Source: Chryseobacterium gleum
GTDB lineage: Bacteria > Bacteroidota > Bacteroidia > Flavobacteriales_D > Crocinitomicaceae
Assembly: GCA_945897565.1 (NCBI GenBank)
Contig: CAMDFN010000002.1
Location: 62,001-126,000 of the forward strand
DNA: 64,000 nucleotides
Direction of reading: 5' to 3'
The notes beneath the pieces were generated by a model that saw nothing but the letters and a program-made list of their open reading frames with translations, had not been told where the DNA came from and ran no database searches. Positions 8,728 through 17,369 of this stretch are shown here, in pieces. Numbering within the stretch: the first letter of the stretch is position 1; every line of letters starts with the position of its first letter. A program made the position numbers and the translations under genes.

Positions 8728-9111
8728 ATGTTAAGAACACTCACTTTCGGATTACTTATTGCTGTCCTATCTTCAGCAGTAATTGGTTTTTTTCTCAATT
8801 ACTTTTATGCATTTGAATTTGACGAAACCAGCAAAATTCTGCCGATCTGGAAAGTAGTGCTTATCTATTTTTTATTGGCCATAACATTTTCATTTTTGTC
8901 TTTTGTCATTGAAAGTAAATGGAAAAACAGAGGCTTATTTGTCTTGAATGCCTTGATTAGTTTTTTGGCCGTTGCCTCAATGGGTGTTCCTTTGAAATAC
9001 ACCAACACCGAAATCGACACCACATTTTTACCCATCGTTGCCATTCCTTGTTTATTTGTATTGCCACTGATTTGGATGTCGTTTCAGCCCCTTATTTTTG
9101 ATAAAAAGTAG
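8728..9111 (+). CDS. Small membrane protein of unknown function
   Basis: A 127-residue protein with four predicted membrane spans (about 5-25, 42-62, 70-86 and 98-118) and short polar loops. I recognise no family. The reading frame is open from 8677, but ATG 8728 is preferred because it lies four bases after the YceI stop and starts directly with a hydrophobic segment. A strong terminator follows, so it is the last gene of the YceI transcript. A link to lipid handling is only suggested by position. Confidence 0.7.
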   Translation: MLRTLTFGLLIAVLSSAVIGFFLNYFYAFEFDETSKILPIWKVVLIYFLLAITFSFLSFVIESKWKNRGLFVLNALISFLAVASMGVPLKYTNTEIDTTFLPIVAIPCLFVLPLIWMSFQPLIFDKK

Positions 9112-9133
9112 TCAGTTTTTGGCACAATACTTG

Positions 9134-9161
9134 AAAGGATGCTTCGGCATCCTTTTTTTTT
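9134..9161 (+). terminator. Rho-independent terminator with TTCG loop
   Basis: A perfect nine-pair stem (AAAGGATGC and its complement) closed by the stable tetraloop TTCG, followed by a run of T. It ends the transcript of the two YceI genes and the small membrane protein. Confidence 0.93.
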
Positions 9162-9214
9162 GAAAAAATGGCCAAAAAGCACAACGAAATCTTATAAAAT
9201 CCGTTATACAGTAG

Positions 9215-11593
9215 ATGTCCTTACGCTTGGGTATATATATATTGCTTTTAGGGAATTTATTTCTCTCAAAGCTTCATGCCCAGCTGCTTACCAATAATGC
9301 CCTCAATCCGCAGGGTTTGGTTCAAAATGTACTGCTCGGAAATGGTGTTACGGTTTCTAATGTTTCCTATAACGGCAGCCCTGTGGCAATAGCCCAATTT
9401 ACGGCAGCCAACACTACTCTTGGTATCAATAGTGGAATTGTACTTACCACGGGCACTACCTTACCCAATGGAGACGGTCCGCAAGGCCCTAATGATACCC
9501 CAGGCGCTGGCGTAGACAACAACATGGGTGGCTTCACACTGCTTTCGCAACTCATTCAAGGCACCCAAACCTACAATGCCGCCATCTTAGAGTTTGATTT
9601 TATTCCGTATGCAGACACCGTTCGTTTCAAATATGTCTTTGGTTCAGATGAATACCCAGAATTTGCGCCACCAAATAACACCACCTACAACGATGTTTTT
9701 GGTTTCTTTATTTCAGGGCCAGGCATCACTGGCTTTGAAAATATAGCCAAACTTCCAAACGGCGCTGTTGTTTCAATCAATAATGTCAATGGCATTACCA
9801 ACCCTTTTTATTTCGTCAATAACGGCGATGGCAACTCACCACCTTATAACCAAAGTGCGCAGTATGTTCAATACGATGGTTTTACTAAAGTTCTTGAGGC
9901 TATTTCTAAAGTGCAATGTGGACAAACCTATCACCTAATTCTCGCCATTGCAGATGTTGGCGATGGCCAGTGGGATTCCGGCATTTTTTTAGAAGCCAAT
10001 AGTCTTTCTACAATTACGCCTATTGAAATTGACCACACCCTCTCTCAGCAGGTTTTTGCCAACCCAGATTGGATGGCCGAGGGTTGCGTAAGTGCCAATG
10101 TTACGCTAACGCGTCAGACCAATCTCACACAAAGCATCACCATTCCGGTTCAGCTTAGCGGCACAGCCACCAATGGCCAAGATTGTAGTGGTATTCCATC
10201 GAGTATTACTTTTCAACCAGGGCAAACAACCGTGAGTTTTACCATTCAAACCCTTACTGATGCTTTGCTAGAAGGTCTCGAAACACTCACCCTTACTTTC
10301 CCAATTACGGACCCTTGCGGGAACACCACACCGCTTGTCCTCGATCTCTGGATCCAAGACAACCAACCTATGCAAGTTGACTTGAGCACTACTAATATCA
10401 GTTGTCCTGGCGATCCTATTGTGATTAACTCACAAATTAGCGGTGGTGTACAGCCATACACCTATCTATGGAGCACAGGTGAAACCACTGGTAGTATTTC
10501 ACTCACACCTTCTACAACACAAGCTGTTTGGCTCCAAGTGACCGACGCCTGCACAGGAGTTCCGGCCTATGACACAATTGTGGTTAGTGTACCTGTTTTT
10601 AGCCCCCTTAGCCTTTTGCCAAGCCCAGACATCACTGAAATATGCCCGTATGTACCAGCTACAATTGGCGTTCAGGCCAGCGGCGGTTCGGGCCAATACA
10701 CCTATGTTTGGACCACCAATAACGTGGTGAGTGGCACCACCGATTCGCTGTTAGTGAATCCTGGTAGCACCACCACGTACAACATTTTGCTTAGCGACAA
10801 TTGTGGCAATTCCATTCAAGACTCCATCACGTATACCATCTTAAGCCCTCCACTAGTATTGCAAATGAATGGTCCATTCGAAATTTGCCCAGGCGACACC
10901 ATAGAGATACTGGTAACAGCTAGTGGCGGATACGGCACTTACTACTATAACTGGTCTAACACTGCAACAACACCACAAATCTCTGTAGCGCCTCAGGTTT
11001 CTACCTCTTATTTTGTGCAAGTAAGCGATGAGTGTCAAACATTTAGTACAGCCGCAGTGGCTACTATACAGGTAGTGAAGCCGCTTGCTAATTTTTATAT
11101 CCTCACCCAAGCGCCGATGCAAGGCCTGCCAGTGCAGTTGCAGAATGCCTCCATGAATGCGTGGTCTTATACTTGGTCTTTTGGCGACGGTAACAGTTCA
11201 TTTTTAGTCAACCCGACACACGCCTATACGCAACCTGGGCCTTATGAAATCACACTTATCGCCACTGACCAGAAGGGTTGTATCGACAGTATTTCTAAAT
11301 GGATCGAGATTGCACCTGAGCGCTACATTTACTTACCCAATTCATTCACCCCCGACGGCGATGGGCTCAATGAATATTTCTATGGCCGCTTTATTGGGCT
11401 TATGAGTGCACGGTTCTATATTTTTAACCGTTGGGGAGAAGAAGTTTTCTTTTCAGATGAACTGAATTTTGTCTGGGATGCCAGCTATGAGGGAACGCCG
11501 GTTCAAGATGGAACTTATACCTGGTATCTCATCTACGAAGTCGAAAAAGGCATCTTTGAAGATTTATACGGACACGTCAACATCATCCGTTAA
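9215..11593 (+). CDS. Choice-of-anchor L protein with T9SS type B sorting end
   Basis: A 792-residue secreted surface protein. In order: signal peptide (1-23); choice-of-anchor L domain (about 25-265, with FDFIPYADTVRFKYVFGSDEYPE); a Calx-beta-like domain (about 270-390); three SprB-like/PKD-like repeats, each with a GG-x-x-x-YTYxW core (about 405-640); a PKD domain with WSFGDG (about 645-695); and a C-terminal gliding-motility-associated (CHU_C) domain starting LPNSFTPDGDGLNE, with IFNRWGEEVF and QDGTYTWYL. That end marks T9SS export and surface display. Adhesion is the usual suggestion. It stands alone after a terminator. Confidence 0.93.
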   Translation: MSLRLGIYILLLGNLFLSKLHAQLLTNNALNPQGLVQNVLLGNGVTVSNVSYNGSPVAIAQFTAANTTLGINSGIVLTTGTTLPNGDGPQGPNDTPGAGVDNNMGGFTLLSQLIQGTQTYNAAILEFDFIPYADTVRFKYVFGSDEYPEFAPPNNTTYNDVFGFFISGPGITGFENIAKLPNGAVVSINNVNGITNPFYFVNNGDGNSPPYNQSAQYVQYDGFTKVLEAISKVQCGQTYHLILAIADVGDGQWDSGIFLEANSLSTITPIEIDHTLSQQVFANPDWMAEGCVSANVTLTRQTNLTQSITIPVQLSGTATNGQDCSGIPSSITFQPGQTTVSFTIQTLTDALLEGLETLTLTFPITDPCGNTTPLVLDLWIQDNQPMQVDLSTTNISCPGDPIVINSQISGGVQPYTYLWSTGETTGSISLTPSTTQAVWLQVTDACTGVPAYDTIVVSVPVFSPLSLLPSPDITEICPYVPATIGVQASGGSGQYTYVWTTNNVVSGTTDSLLVNPGSTTTYNILLSDNCGNSIQDSITYTILSPPLVLQMNGPFEICPGDTIEILVTASGGYGTYYYNWSNTATTPQISVAPQVSTSYFVQVSDECQTFSTAAVATIQVVKPLANFYILTQAPMQGLPVQLQNASMNAWSYTWSFGDGNSSFLVNPTHAYTQPGPYEITLIATDQKGCIDSISKWIEIAPERYIYLPNSFTPDGDGLNEYFYGRFIGLMSARFYIFNRWGEEVFFSDELNFVWDASYEGTPVQDGTYTWYLIYEVEKGIFEDLYGHVNIIR

Positions 11594-11624
11594 GAAGCTA
11601 CAAATCATTAAATATTCAGTCCAA

Positions 11625-12593
11625 TTAATCGTTTGAAATGATCTCAAATAGCTCGTTGAGATTAGGCGAGATGATGATTTCAATGCGGCGGTTTTTTGTT
11701 TTATCAGCAGGGTCTACCGGATGATATTCACTGCGGCCAGCTGCCATCATTTGGGCTGGCTCCATATTTGAGTTGGCCAACATCAATTCTACCACTGCCG
11801 TGGCCCGCAAAACAGAAAGCTCCCAGTTATTTTTTGGAGAAACACTGCTATTGAGTTTGTCGGTATCGGTATGGCCTTCCACCACAATTTCGAGATCGCG
11901 TTCGGTTTCAAGTACACGTGCAAGTTCTACTAGAGCTGCAGTACCTTCTTCTTCTACTTTTGTTGAACCTGAATTAAAGAGCAGTTTGGCTTCTAAACTC
12001 ACGTAGATCTTGCCATTTTTTTGAACAACCGTTAAGCCCTGGTTTTCAAAGTTGCGCAGTGCATTGGCTACGCGTGCTTTGAGCAGTTGAATTTTTGCAT
12101 CTTTTTTTCGGATGGCTTCCTCGAGTTCATTGACACGTTTTTCGCGCTCTTCTAGCAAGGCTTGTTTGGCCTTGAGCTCTTGGTCTAATTTCAATAATGC
12201 ATCCTCTTTGCGTTGCAGTTCTTTGGTTTTTTGTTCGAGTTCTGTCTGAAGGGTAGCAGTTTCTTTGGCGCTGAGGTTTTTGAGCTTATCAAAAGAGCTT
12301 TCTAAGGTTTGGTATTGCGTCTCTAGCGTTTCTGTTTCGCGTTTCAAAAGGCGCATTTGATTGCCCAAATTGTTGGTGTCTCCGCGCAGGCGGCTCACTT
12401 CTTTGGCTGCTAAATCGTATTTGGTTTGAAGGTCTTTGGAGAGTACTTCGTAGTCGCTGCTGCTCTTTTTGTATTTGGCAAGTTCTTCACTACACGATTT
12501 TTCGCGTTCGAGTAGTTCGTTGTATTTTTTAGAAGGCACACAGGCCGAGAACAATAAGGTGGCGAAGATGGAAAGGAAAAAGAAATTTTTCAT
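11625..12593 (-). CDS. OmpA-family lipoprotein with long coiled coil
   Basis: A 322-residue protein. A lipobox (LFSAC) puts the lipid-carrying cysteine at residue 18. A long charged helical region (about 25-180) with heptad character predicts a coiled coil, and an OmpA-like peptidoglycan-binding domain follows (about 195-315, with VEGHTDTDKLN and NRRIEI). It probably links the outer membrane to the cell wall across the periplasm. It converges on the choice-of-anchor L gene with 31 bases between the stops and no clear terminator there. The -7 box is weak (CACCTTTG, minus strand 12610-12617). Confidence 0.92.
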   Translation of the reverse strand: MKNFFFLSIFATLLFSACVPSKKYNELLEREKSCSEELAKYKKSSSDYEVLSKDLQTKYDLAAKEVSRLRGDTNNLGNQMRLLKRETETLETQYQTLESSFDKLKNLSAKETATLQTELEQKTKELQRKEDALLKLDQELKAKQALLEEREKRVNELEEAIRKKDAKIQLLKARVANALRNFENQGLTVVQKNGKIYVSLEAKLLFNSGSTKVEEEGTAALVELARVLETERDLEIVVEGHTDTDKLNSSVSPKNNWELSVLRATAVVELMLANSNMEPAQMMAAGRSEYHPVDPADKTKNRRIEIIISPNLNELFEIISND

Positions 12594-12724
12594 GATGCAG
12601 CTTTTTTTACAAAGGTGATTTATTATCAGCTATTGAAATTGGGTTTTTTCTGTTTTTATAAACACTAGATATTGTATAAAGTAACACATTAGGGCAATTT
12701 GATGCACAGCGAGGGTGAATTCCT

Positions 12725-12732
12725 TACCTTTG
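12725..12732 (+). promoter_or_regulatory. -7 box, four bases from the ATG
   Basis: TACCTTTG, followed by exactly four bases and the ATG at 12737. A TTTG about 23 bases upstream (12698-12701) can serve as the -33 element. The spacing predicts a leaderless mRNA for the operon HEAT-like gene-yicC-gmk-nadD. Confidence 0.65.
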
Positions 12733-12736
12733 CATC

Positions 12737-13306
12737 ATGAGTATTGTCAGGAAAAATCAAAAGAAGTTGCAAGAGGCAGTTGGCCATCTTCAAAAAAAAG
12801 ACCATCCTTCTATTACAGCAGCGCTTGCTATATTAAAAGATTACGGTCATCCAAGCGTGCTTTCAGAAGTATTCAAGAGTTTGGAAGGTCTTGAGCGCGC
12901 CGAACAACAACTTGTTTTGGGCTTTTTAGCTGATATTCAAGATACAGACGCCGTTGAAGCATTCATAACGTATCTTGAAGAAGAAAAAAACCCTGCTATC
13001 CGAAACCTTATTTTGTCTGCAATTTGGAATTCAAAGTTGCCTTTTGATGCGCATTTGCCATTTTTTGTCATGTTGGCCTCACAAGGCGATTTTCTAGAGG
13101 CAATAGATTGCCTGACCATCATAGAAAATATGTCCGGCCCTTTCGATGAATCTCTACTGCTCGAATCTCAACTTTTGCTCAAAGAATATGTAGAGGAACG
13201 CGCTCCACAAACCGATCAAAAGGCGCAAATCATGAGTGAAATTGCTTGGTTTGTGAAGGAACAAAACGATGGCATAGATGCCGACTTATTAATTGACAAT
13301 GACTAA
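12737..13306 (+). CDS. HEAT-repeat-like helical protein of unknown function
   Basis: A 189-residue acidic, almost wholly alpha-helical protein without signal peptide. Paired helices such as AALAILKDYGHPSVLSEVFK and DAVEAFITYLEEEKNPAIRN suggest HEAT/ARM-type repeats, a fold used to bind other proteins. I do not recognise a named family. It is the first gene of an apparent operon with yicC, gmk and nadD: its stop overlaps or closely precedes the yicC start. It may assist the YicC nuclease, but only its position suggests this. Confidence 0.7.
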   Translation: MSIVRKNQKKLQEAVGHLQKKDHPSITAALAILKDYGHPSVLSEVFKSLEGLERAEQQLVLGFLADIQDTDAVEAFITYLEEEKNPAIRNLILSAIWNSKLPFDAHLPFFVMLASQGDFLEAIDCLTIIENMSGPFDESLLLESQLLLKEYVEERAPQTDQKAQIMSEIAWFVKEQNDGIDADLLIDND

Positions 13307-13310
13307 TAAC

Positions 13311-14189
13311 ATGACTCAAGTATTGCTCCAATCAATGACCGGATTTGGCAAAGCCAACGGACATTTTCAGGATAAAAAAATATCGGTAGAGGTGCGCTCG
13401 CTCAATTCAAAAGGACTCGACCTTAATCTTAAAATACCATCGAGCTATCGCGACCTAGAGTCTCCTATTCGCAAACTGGTTACCGAAAACCTATTGCGCG
13501 GCAAAATGGATCTCGGTATTTATATCGAGAGCCAACAACACCAAGTGGCAGGCCTCATCAACGAACAAGTAGCTACGGCGTATTTTGAAAAACTAAAAGC
13601 GATCAATACAAGTTGGGGCACCAACACCCAAGATTACCTCGCCTTAGTTTTGCGCATGCCAGACGTACTCACTAGTCAATTTGAAGAGCTCTCAGCACCT
13701 GAAGCAGCATTTATCCTAGACTTAGTGCTGCAAGCATGCTCACAACTCCAGAAGTTCCGCAAACAAGAAGGGCTTAGCTTGGCTACTGACTTACTAGACA
13801 ACCTCGCACACATCCAGACAGAACTTAAGGCCATTGTACCTTACGAGCAAGAGCGCGTGGCGCAAGTAAAGGAGCGCATTCAGAAAGGTTTGGCCTCCAT
13901 CGACGAAAGCCGTATAGATGCCAATCGTTTGGAGCAGGAAATGATTTATTATGTGGAAAAACTCGATATTTCAGAAGAAAAGCAGCGCTTACAGCAGCAC
14001 CTCAACTATTTTACGGAAACACTTAGCCAAGAAGCATCGGGCAAAAAACTAGGTTTTATTGCCCAAGAAATGGGACGTGAAATCAATACCTTGGGCAGCA
14101 AGTGCAATCATTCTGAAATACAACGAAGGGTAGTCATCATGAAAGACCACCTCGAAAAAATCAAAGAACAGGTTCTCAACGCACTCTAA
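13311..14189 (+). CDS. yicC: YicC/YloC-family endoribonuclease
   Basis: About 292 residues, cytoplasmic. The N-terminus has the family signature SMTGFGKA and VEVRSLNSKGLD; the C-terminus has GKKLGFIAQEMGREINTLGSK, the conserved active region of the family. YicC proteins are metal-dependent endoribonucleases involved in RNA turnover. An ATG at 13299 overlaps the upstream stop and would add four residues; ATG 13311 is equally possible. The next gene, gmk, starts two bases after the stop, an arrangement seen in many bacteria. Confidence 0.93.
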   Translation: MTQVLLQSMTGFGKANGHFQDKKISVEVRSLNSKGLDLNLKIPSSYRDLESPIRKLVTENLLRGKMDLGIYIESQQHQVAGLINEQVATAYFEKLKAINTSWGTNTQDYLALVLRMPDVLTSQFEELSAPEAAFILDLVLQACSQLQKFRKQEGLSLATDLLDNLAHIQTELKAIVPYEQERVAQVKERIQKGLASIDESRIDANRLEQEMIYYVEKLDISEEKQRLQQHLNYFTETLSQEASGKKLGFIAQEMGREINTLGSKCNHSEIQRRVVIMKDHLEKIKEQVLNAL

Positions 14190-14190
14190 A

Positions 14191-14760
14191 ATGCTTAGCA
14201 AACGCAGTATAGTCATTTCAGCCCCGTCAGGCGCAGGTAAATCTACTATTGTAGGCGCATTGCTACGCAAATATCCACAATTGGAGTTCTCTATTTCTGC
14301 TTGTTCTAGAGCGCCACGCGGACAAGAACAAGATGGAGTTGACTATTATTTTTTAAGCACTGAAGTCTTCAAACAGCAAATTGAGCAAGGCGCATTTTTT
14401 GAATGGGAGGAGGTGTATGAAGGGATGTATTACGGCACACTCCAGACAGAACTTGAGCGCATTTGGACTTCGGAAAAAGTCGTCGTTTTTGATGTAGATG
14501 TAATTGGGGCTTTAAATATCAAGGCTAAATTACAGACAACTGCGGTTTCTATTTTTATTCAGCCACCAAGTATACAAGTGCTCGAGCAAAGACTGCGCAA
14601 GCGTCAAACCGATAACGAAGATAAAATTCAGCTGCGCTTGGCCAAAGCTTCAGAGGAGCTCAGCCATGCCAAAGACTTCGATTATGTGGTCGTCAATGAT
14701 GAGCTTACAAGGGCAATCGATGAGGTGGAGCATATTATCCAACAATTCATCGATACATGA
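14191..14760 (+). CDS. gmk: Guanylate kinase
   Basis: Phosphorylates GMP to GDP with ATP in the cytoplasm, feeding GTP and dGTP pools. The 189-residue protein has the P-loop SAPSGAGKST (about residues 10-19), the GMP-binding segment with SRAPRG and GVDYYFLS, and the lid-region arginines in LRKRQTD. Its stop overlaps the nadD start by four bases (ATGA), so the two are translationally coupled. Confidence 0.96.
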   Translation: MLSKRSIVISAPSGAGKSTIVGALLRKYPQLEFSISACSRAPRGQEQDGVDYYFLSTEVFKQQIEQGAFFEWEEVYEGMYYGTLQTELERIWTSEKVVVFDVDVIGALNIKAKLQTTAVSIFIQPPSIQVLEQRLRKRQTDNEDKIQLRLAKASEELSHAKDFDYVVVNDELTRAIDEVEHIIQQFIDT

Positions 14761-15353
14761 AAATAGGCCTTTTTTTTGGTACATTCAATCCCATACATGT
14801 GGGGCATCTGATCATTGCCAACCATATGGCACAACATGCAACCATTGATCAGGTCTGGTTGGTTGTTACGCCGCATAATCCGCACAAAGAAAAATCAACC
14901 TTACTCGCAGATCACCTGCGCTTAGATATGGTTCGTGATGCAATTTATGAGTATCCTCATCTCAAAGCGAGTGATATCGAATTTCATTTACCTAAGCCCA
15001 ACTATACCATCTCTACGCTCACTCATTTACAAGAAAAGTATCCTCAGGATGAATTTTGTTTGCTGCTTGGTCAAGACAACCTGCGCTCATTTCATAAGTG
15101 GTATAACTGGGAGCAAATTTTAGCGAAGCATCAAATTTTTGTATACCCGCGCCTGGTTGAAGATGGCATTGAACACCAACAAAACCCATTGCTTGTGGCG
15201 CATCCAAATATTGAATTTGTCAATGATGTCCCCATTTTGGGCATCAGTGCGAGTGCTGTGCGCCAGCGTTTAGCAGTTGGTAAAGACTGCTCCTTTTTGC
15301 TGACAGAACCCGTTGCCAAATTTATTGCCGATAGGGGCTTGTATCAAAATTAA
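14757..15353 (+). CDS. nadD: Nicotinate-nucleotide adenylyltransferase
   Basis: Adenylates nicotinate mononucleotide to give deamido-NAD in NAD synthesis. The 198-residue protein has the nucleotidyltransferase motif GLFFGTFNPIHVGHL (about residues 4-18) and the second signature ISASAVRQRLAVGKD near the C-terminus. It is the last gene of the HEAT-like-yicC-gmk-nadD group. The earlier step enzyme NadC is encoded at 62370-63206. Confidence 0.96.
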   Translation: MKIGLFFGTFNPIHVGHLIIANHMAQHATIDQVWLVVTPHNPHKEKSTLLADHLRLDMVRDAIYEYPHLKASDIEFHLPKPNYTISTLTHLQEKYPQDEFCLLLGQDNLRSFHKWYNWEQILAKHQIFVYPRLVEDGIEHQQNPLLVAHPNIEFVNDVPILGISASAVRQRLAVGKDCSFLLTEPVAKFIADRGLYQN

Positions 15354-15359
15354 AGGCAC

Positions 15360-15383
15360 AAAAAAAGGGGAGTTTCCTCCCCT
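15360..15383 (-). terminator. Terminator of the small T9SS protein gene
   Basis: A seven-pair stem (AGGGGAG with its complement) around a four-base loop. On the minus strand a run of seven T follows, so it serves the gene ending at 15406. On the plus strand the same hairpin lies just after nadD but lacks a T-run. Confidence 0.8.
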
Positions 15384-15405
15384 AGTTCAATAAGTATTTT
15401 TTGGC

Positions 15406-16152
15406 TTAAAGCTTCACAAATTTTTGTTGTTGTGTGCCAAATGTATCGGTAAGTTCAATGAGGTAGCTACCGCTAGCTAATTTACTTAAATCAAAAGTAA
15501 CGGTGCTTGCATTGGTTTGTAGTACTTCAATTGTTTTGCCTGATAGGTCGCGTAGCGTTACAACAGATGCACCGCCAGCAAACAAACCAGTTACTTCAAT
15601 AGTTGATGCAGCAGGGTTTGGTTGTATGCTCAATGGATTGATCACTTGGTTGATTACACCTCCAGATCCGACTACAATTTTGTAGCCGTCGAAAGAAACT
15701 GTTTGGGTAACGGGAGTTGGTGGCAAACCAGGGAAAAGCACAACTAATACGGTTGCAGTGATATCAACAGTAACAGGAAATACGGCTACTGAGTCTGTGG
15801 TGCCATAAAGATTTGCACAGCCGTTTGCTCCTCCAAGGTAGGTGCAGTTTGAATTATTACAAGCAAAATCGAATCCTGGAGGCAAACCTTGAACGGCATC
15901 AATGGTAAATTGTTGGATTACGGAACCTACAAACTGACCACTCGGATCGATTTCGGCGGTAACCGTTGATGGCACTTTGAAATTGATATCTGTAGAGTAG
16001 GCTACATTTGGAAGTGCCGGCGGGAGGTTTTGTGTGGTGTCTGGCCAAATGCCGTAGGTAGAGTCTACGAAGTTGGCGCCAGGCGTACAAGATTGACCCC
16101 AAGAGAGGGCGTAAGTAGTTGCAAATAAAGCAGAAAGTAAGAGTTTTTTCAT
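15406..16152 (-). CDS. Secreted protein with T9SS type A sorting domain
   Basis: A 248-residue protein with a signal peptide (1-19, ending SWG before Q), a middle beta-rich region with four cysteines clustered in DFACNNSNCTYLGGANGC, and a C-terminal T9SS type A sorting domain (about 178-248, IQPNPAASTIEV to GSYLIEL). The sorting domain directs outer-membrane secretion and surface attachment. I do not recognise the middle region. It is a single-gene transcript with its own terminator. Confidence 0.87.
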   Translation of the reverse strand: MKKLLLSALFATTYALSWGQSCTPGANFVDSTYGIWPDTTQNLPPALPNVAYSTDINFKVPSTVTAEIDPSGQFVGSVIQQFTIDAVQGLPPGFDFACNNSNCTYLGGANGCANLYGTTDSVAVFPVTVDITATVLVVLFPGLPPTPVTQTVSFDGYKIVVGSGGVINQVINPLSIQPNPAASTIEVTGLFAGGASVVTLRDLSGKTIEVLQTNASTVTFDLSKLASGSYLIELTDTFGTQQQKFVKL

Positions 16153-16257
16153 GGTATATGTTTAAAGATTCTAGGCTAAAAGTACAATAATTTTTATTTT
16201 AAATCTACCGTATTTCTACGTAAAGCTATCCAATTTTTTGCAATCCGCTGCTTTGGC

Positions 16258-16265
16258 TACCTTTG
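16258..16265 (+). promoter_or_regulatory. -7 box, four bases from the ATG
   Basis: TACCTTTG ends four bases before the ATG at 16270, with a TTTTTTG 17 bases upstream as the -33 element. It predicts a leaderless DUF4286-rsmA mRNA. Confidence 0.65.
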
Positions 16266-16269
16266 CATT

Positions 16270-16581
16270 ATGGTAGTATACAATGTAACGGTCAGTATTG
16301 ACCAAGCGGTGGAGCAAGAGTGGTTGGCTTATATGAGGGGCACACATATACAAGACGTTCTGAACACCGGTTGCTTTTTAGAATGCCGCCTTTCTCGGGT
16401 AAACGGCGAAGAAGATGGCGGTTTTACCTATTCAGTGATGTATTTGGCCAAAGACCAACAAACCCTAGATCATTACCAATCTGAATTCGCCCCTGCGCTG
16501 CAGCAAGATCATTCATTGCATTTCCAAGGTAAGTTTGCCGCTTTTCGCACAACCCTCACACTTATTGAAGAATTCAAGTAA
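16270..16581 (+). CDS. DUF4286-family protein
   Basis: A 103-residue cytoplasmic protein. MVVYNVTVSID, the W-x-x-YM-x-x-x-HI segment and the later DQQTLDHYQSEFAP match the DUF4286 family of Bacteroidota, a dimeric alpha-beta barrel-like fold of unknown activity. The stop overlaps the rsmA start by one base (TAATG), so translation is probably coupled. The pairing with rsmA suggests a minor role in ribosome or RNA metabolism, but this is inference. Confidence 0.83.
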   Translation: MVVYNVTVSIDQAVEQEWLAYMRGTHIQDVLNTGCFLECRLSRVNGEEDGGFTYSVMYLAKDQQTLDHYQSEFAPALQQDHSLHFQGKFAAFRTTLTLIEEFK

Positions 16582-17369
16582 TGATTGTTAAGCCTAAAAA
16601 ACAACTCGGTCAGCACTTTCTCAAAGATGCCGGCACATGTCAGAAGATTGCCAATCAAGTCATCTGGACAGACCAAACCCGAAAAGTGCTTGAAATTGGC
16701 CCTGGAATGGGCGCCTTGAGTAAATACCTTTGGGATCTACCAGAAATAGACTTATGGCTACTCGATGTCGATATTGAGTCTATAGATTATTTACGTGCGG
16801 CTTATCCAGCCAAGTCTGAGCGCATCCTATTTGGCGACTTTTTGCGTTTGAATCCGGCAGAATTATTTGGCAGTGAGTCTTTTATTGTGGTGGGTAATTT
16901 TCCATACAATATTTCCTCACAGATATTATTTAAGTGCCTAGAGTACCGCAATCAGGTGCCGCAAATTATGGGCATGTTTCAAAAAGAAGTAGCGGTAAGA
17001 GTTGCTCAAAAGCCCGGTTCAAAAGAATACGGGATCACCAGTGTACTTTTGCAAACTTACTACGACATCCATTACTGTTTTACCGTAGACGAACACGTCT
17101 TTATTCCGCCACCAAAAGTGAAGAGTGGTGTCATTCGCTGCGTGCGCAATGAGCGCAATTCACTCCCTTGCGATGAAAAGTTGTTTTTCCAAGTGGTCAA
17201 AGTGGCATTTAACCAAAGACGCAAAACACTGCGCAATTCTTTGCGGGTTTTGTTAAAAGACGCCCCCTTGCCAGCAAAATTTGAGCAGCAACGTCCTGAG
17301 CGCTTAAGTGTAGAAGATTTTATTGAATTGACCTGTTTTATCGAGCAGCTGGCAGCTAATAAGGACTAA
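16581..17369 (+). CDS. rsmA: 16S rRNA dimethyladenosine transferase RsmA/KsgA
   Basis: Dimethylates two adjacent adenines near the 3' end of 16S rRNA, a late check in small-subunit assembly. The 262-residue protein has KKQLGQHFL at the N-terminus (about 4-12), the S-adenosylmethionine motif LEIGPGMGAL and the catalytic NFPYNISSQILF. The 3' end overlaps the convergent YwqK-repeat gene by 14 bases. The rRNA end it modifies is the same region that carries the anti-Shine-Dalgarno sequence. Confidence 0.96.
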   Translation: MIVKPKKQLGQHFLKDAGTCQKIANQVIWTDQTRKVLEIGPGMGALSKYLWDLPEIDLWLLDVDIESIDYLRAAYPAKSERILFGDFLRLNPAELFGSESFIVVGNFPYNISSQILFKCLEYRNQVPQIMGMFQKEVAVRVAQKPGSKEYGITSVLLQTYYDIHYCFTVDEHVFIPPPKVKSGVIRCVRNERNSLPCDEKLFFQVVKVAFNQRRKTLRNSLRVLLKDAPLPAKFEQQRPERLSVEDFIELTCFIEQLAANKD

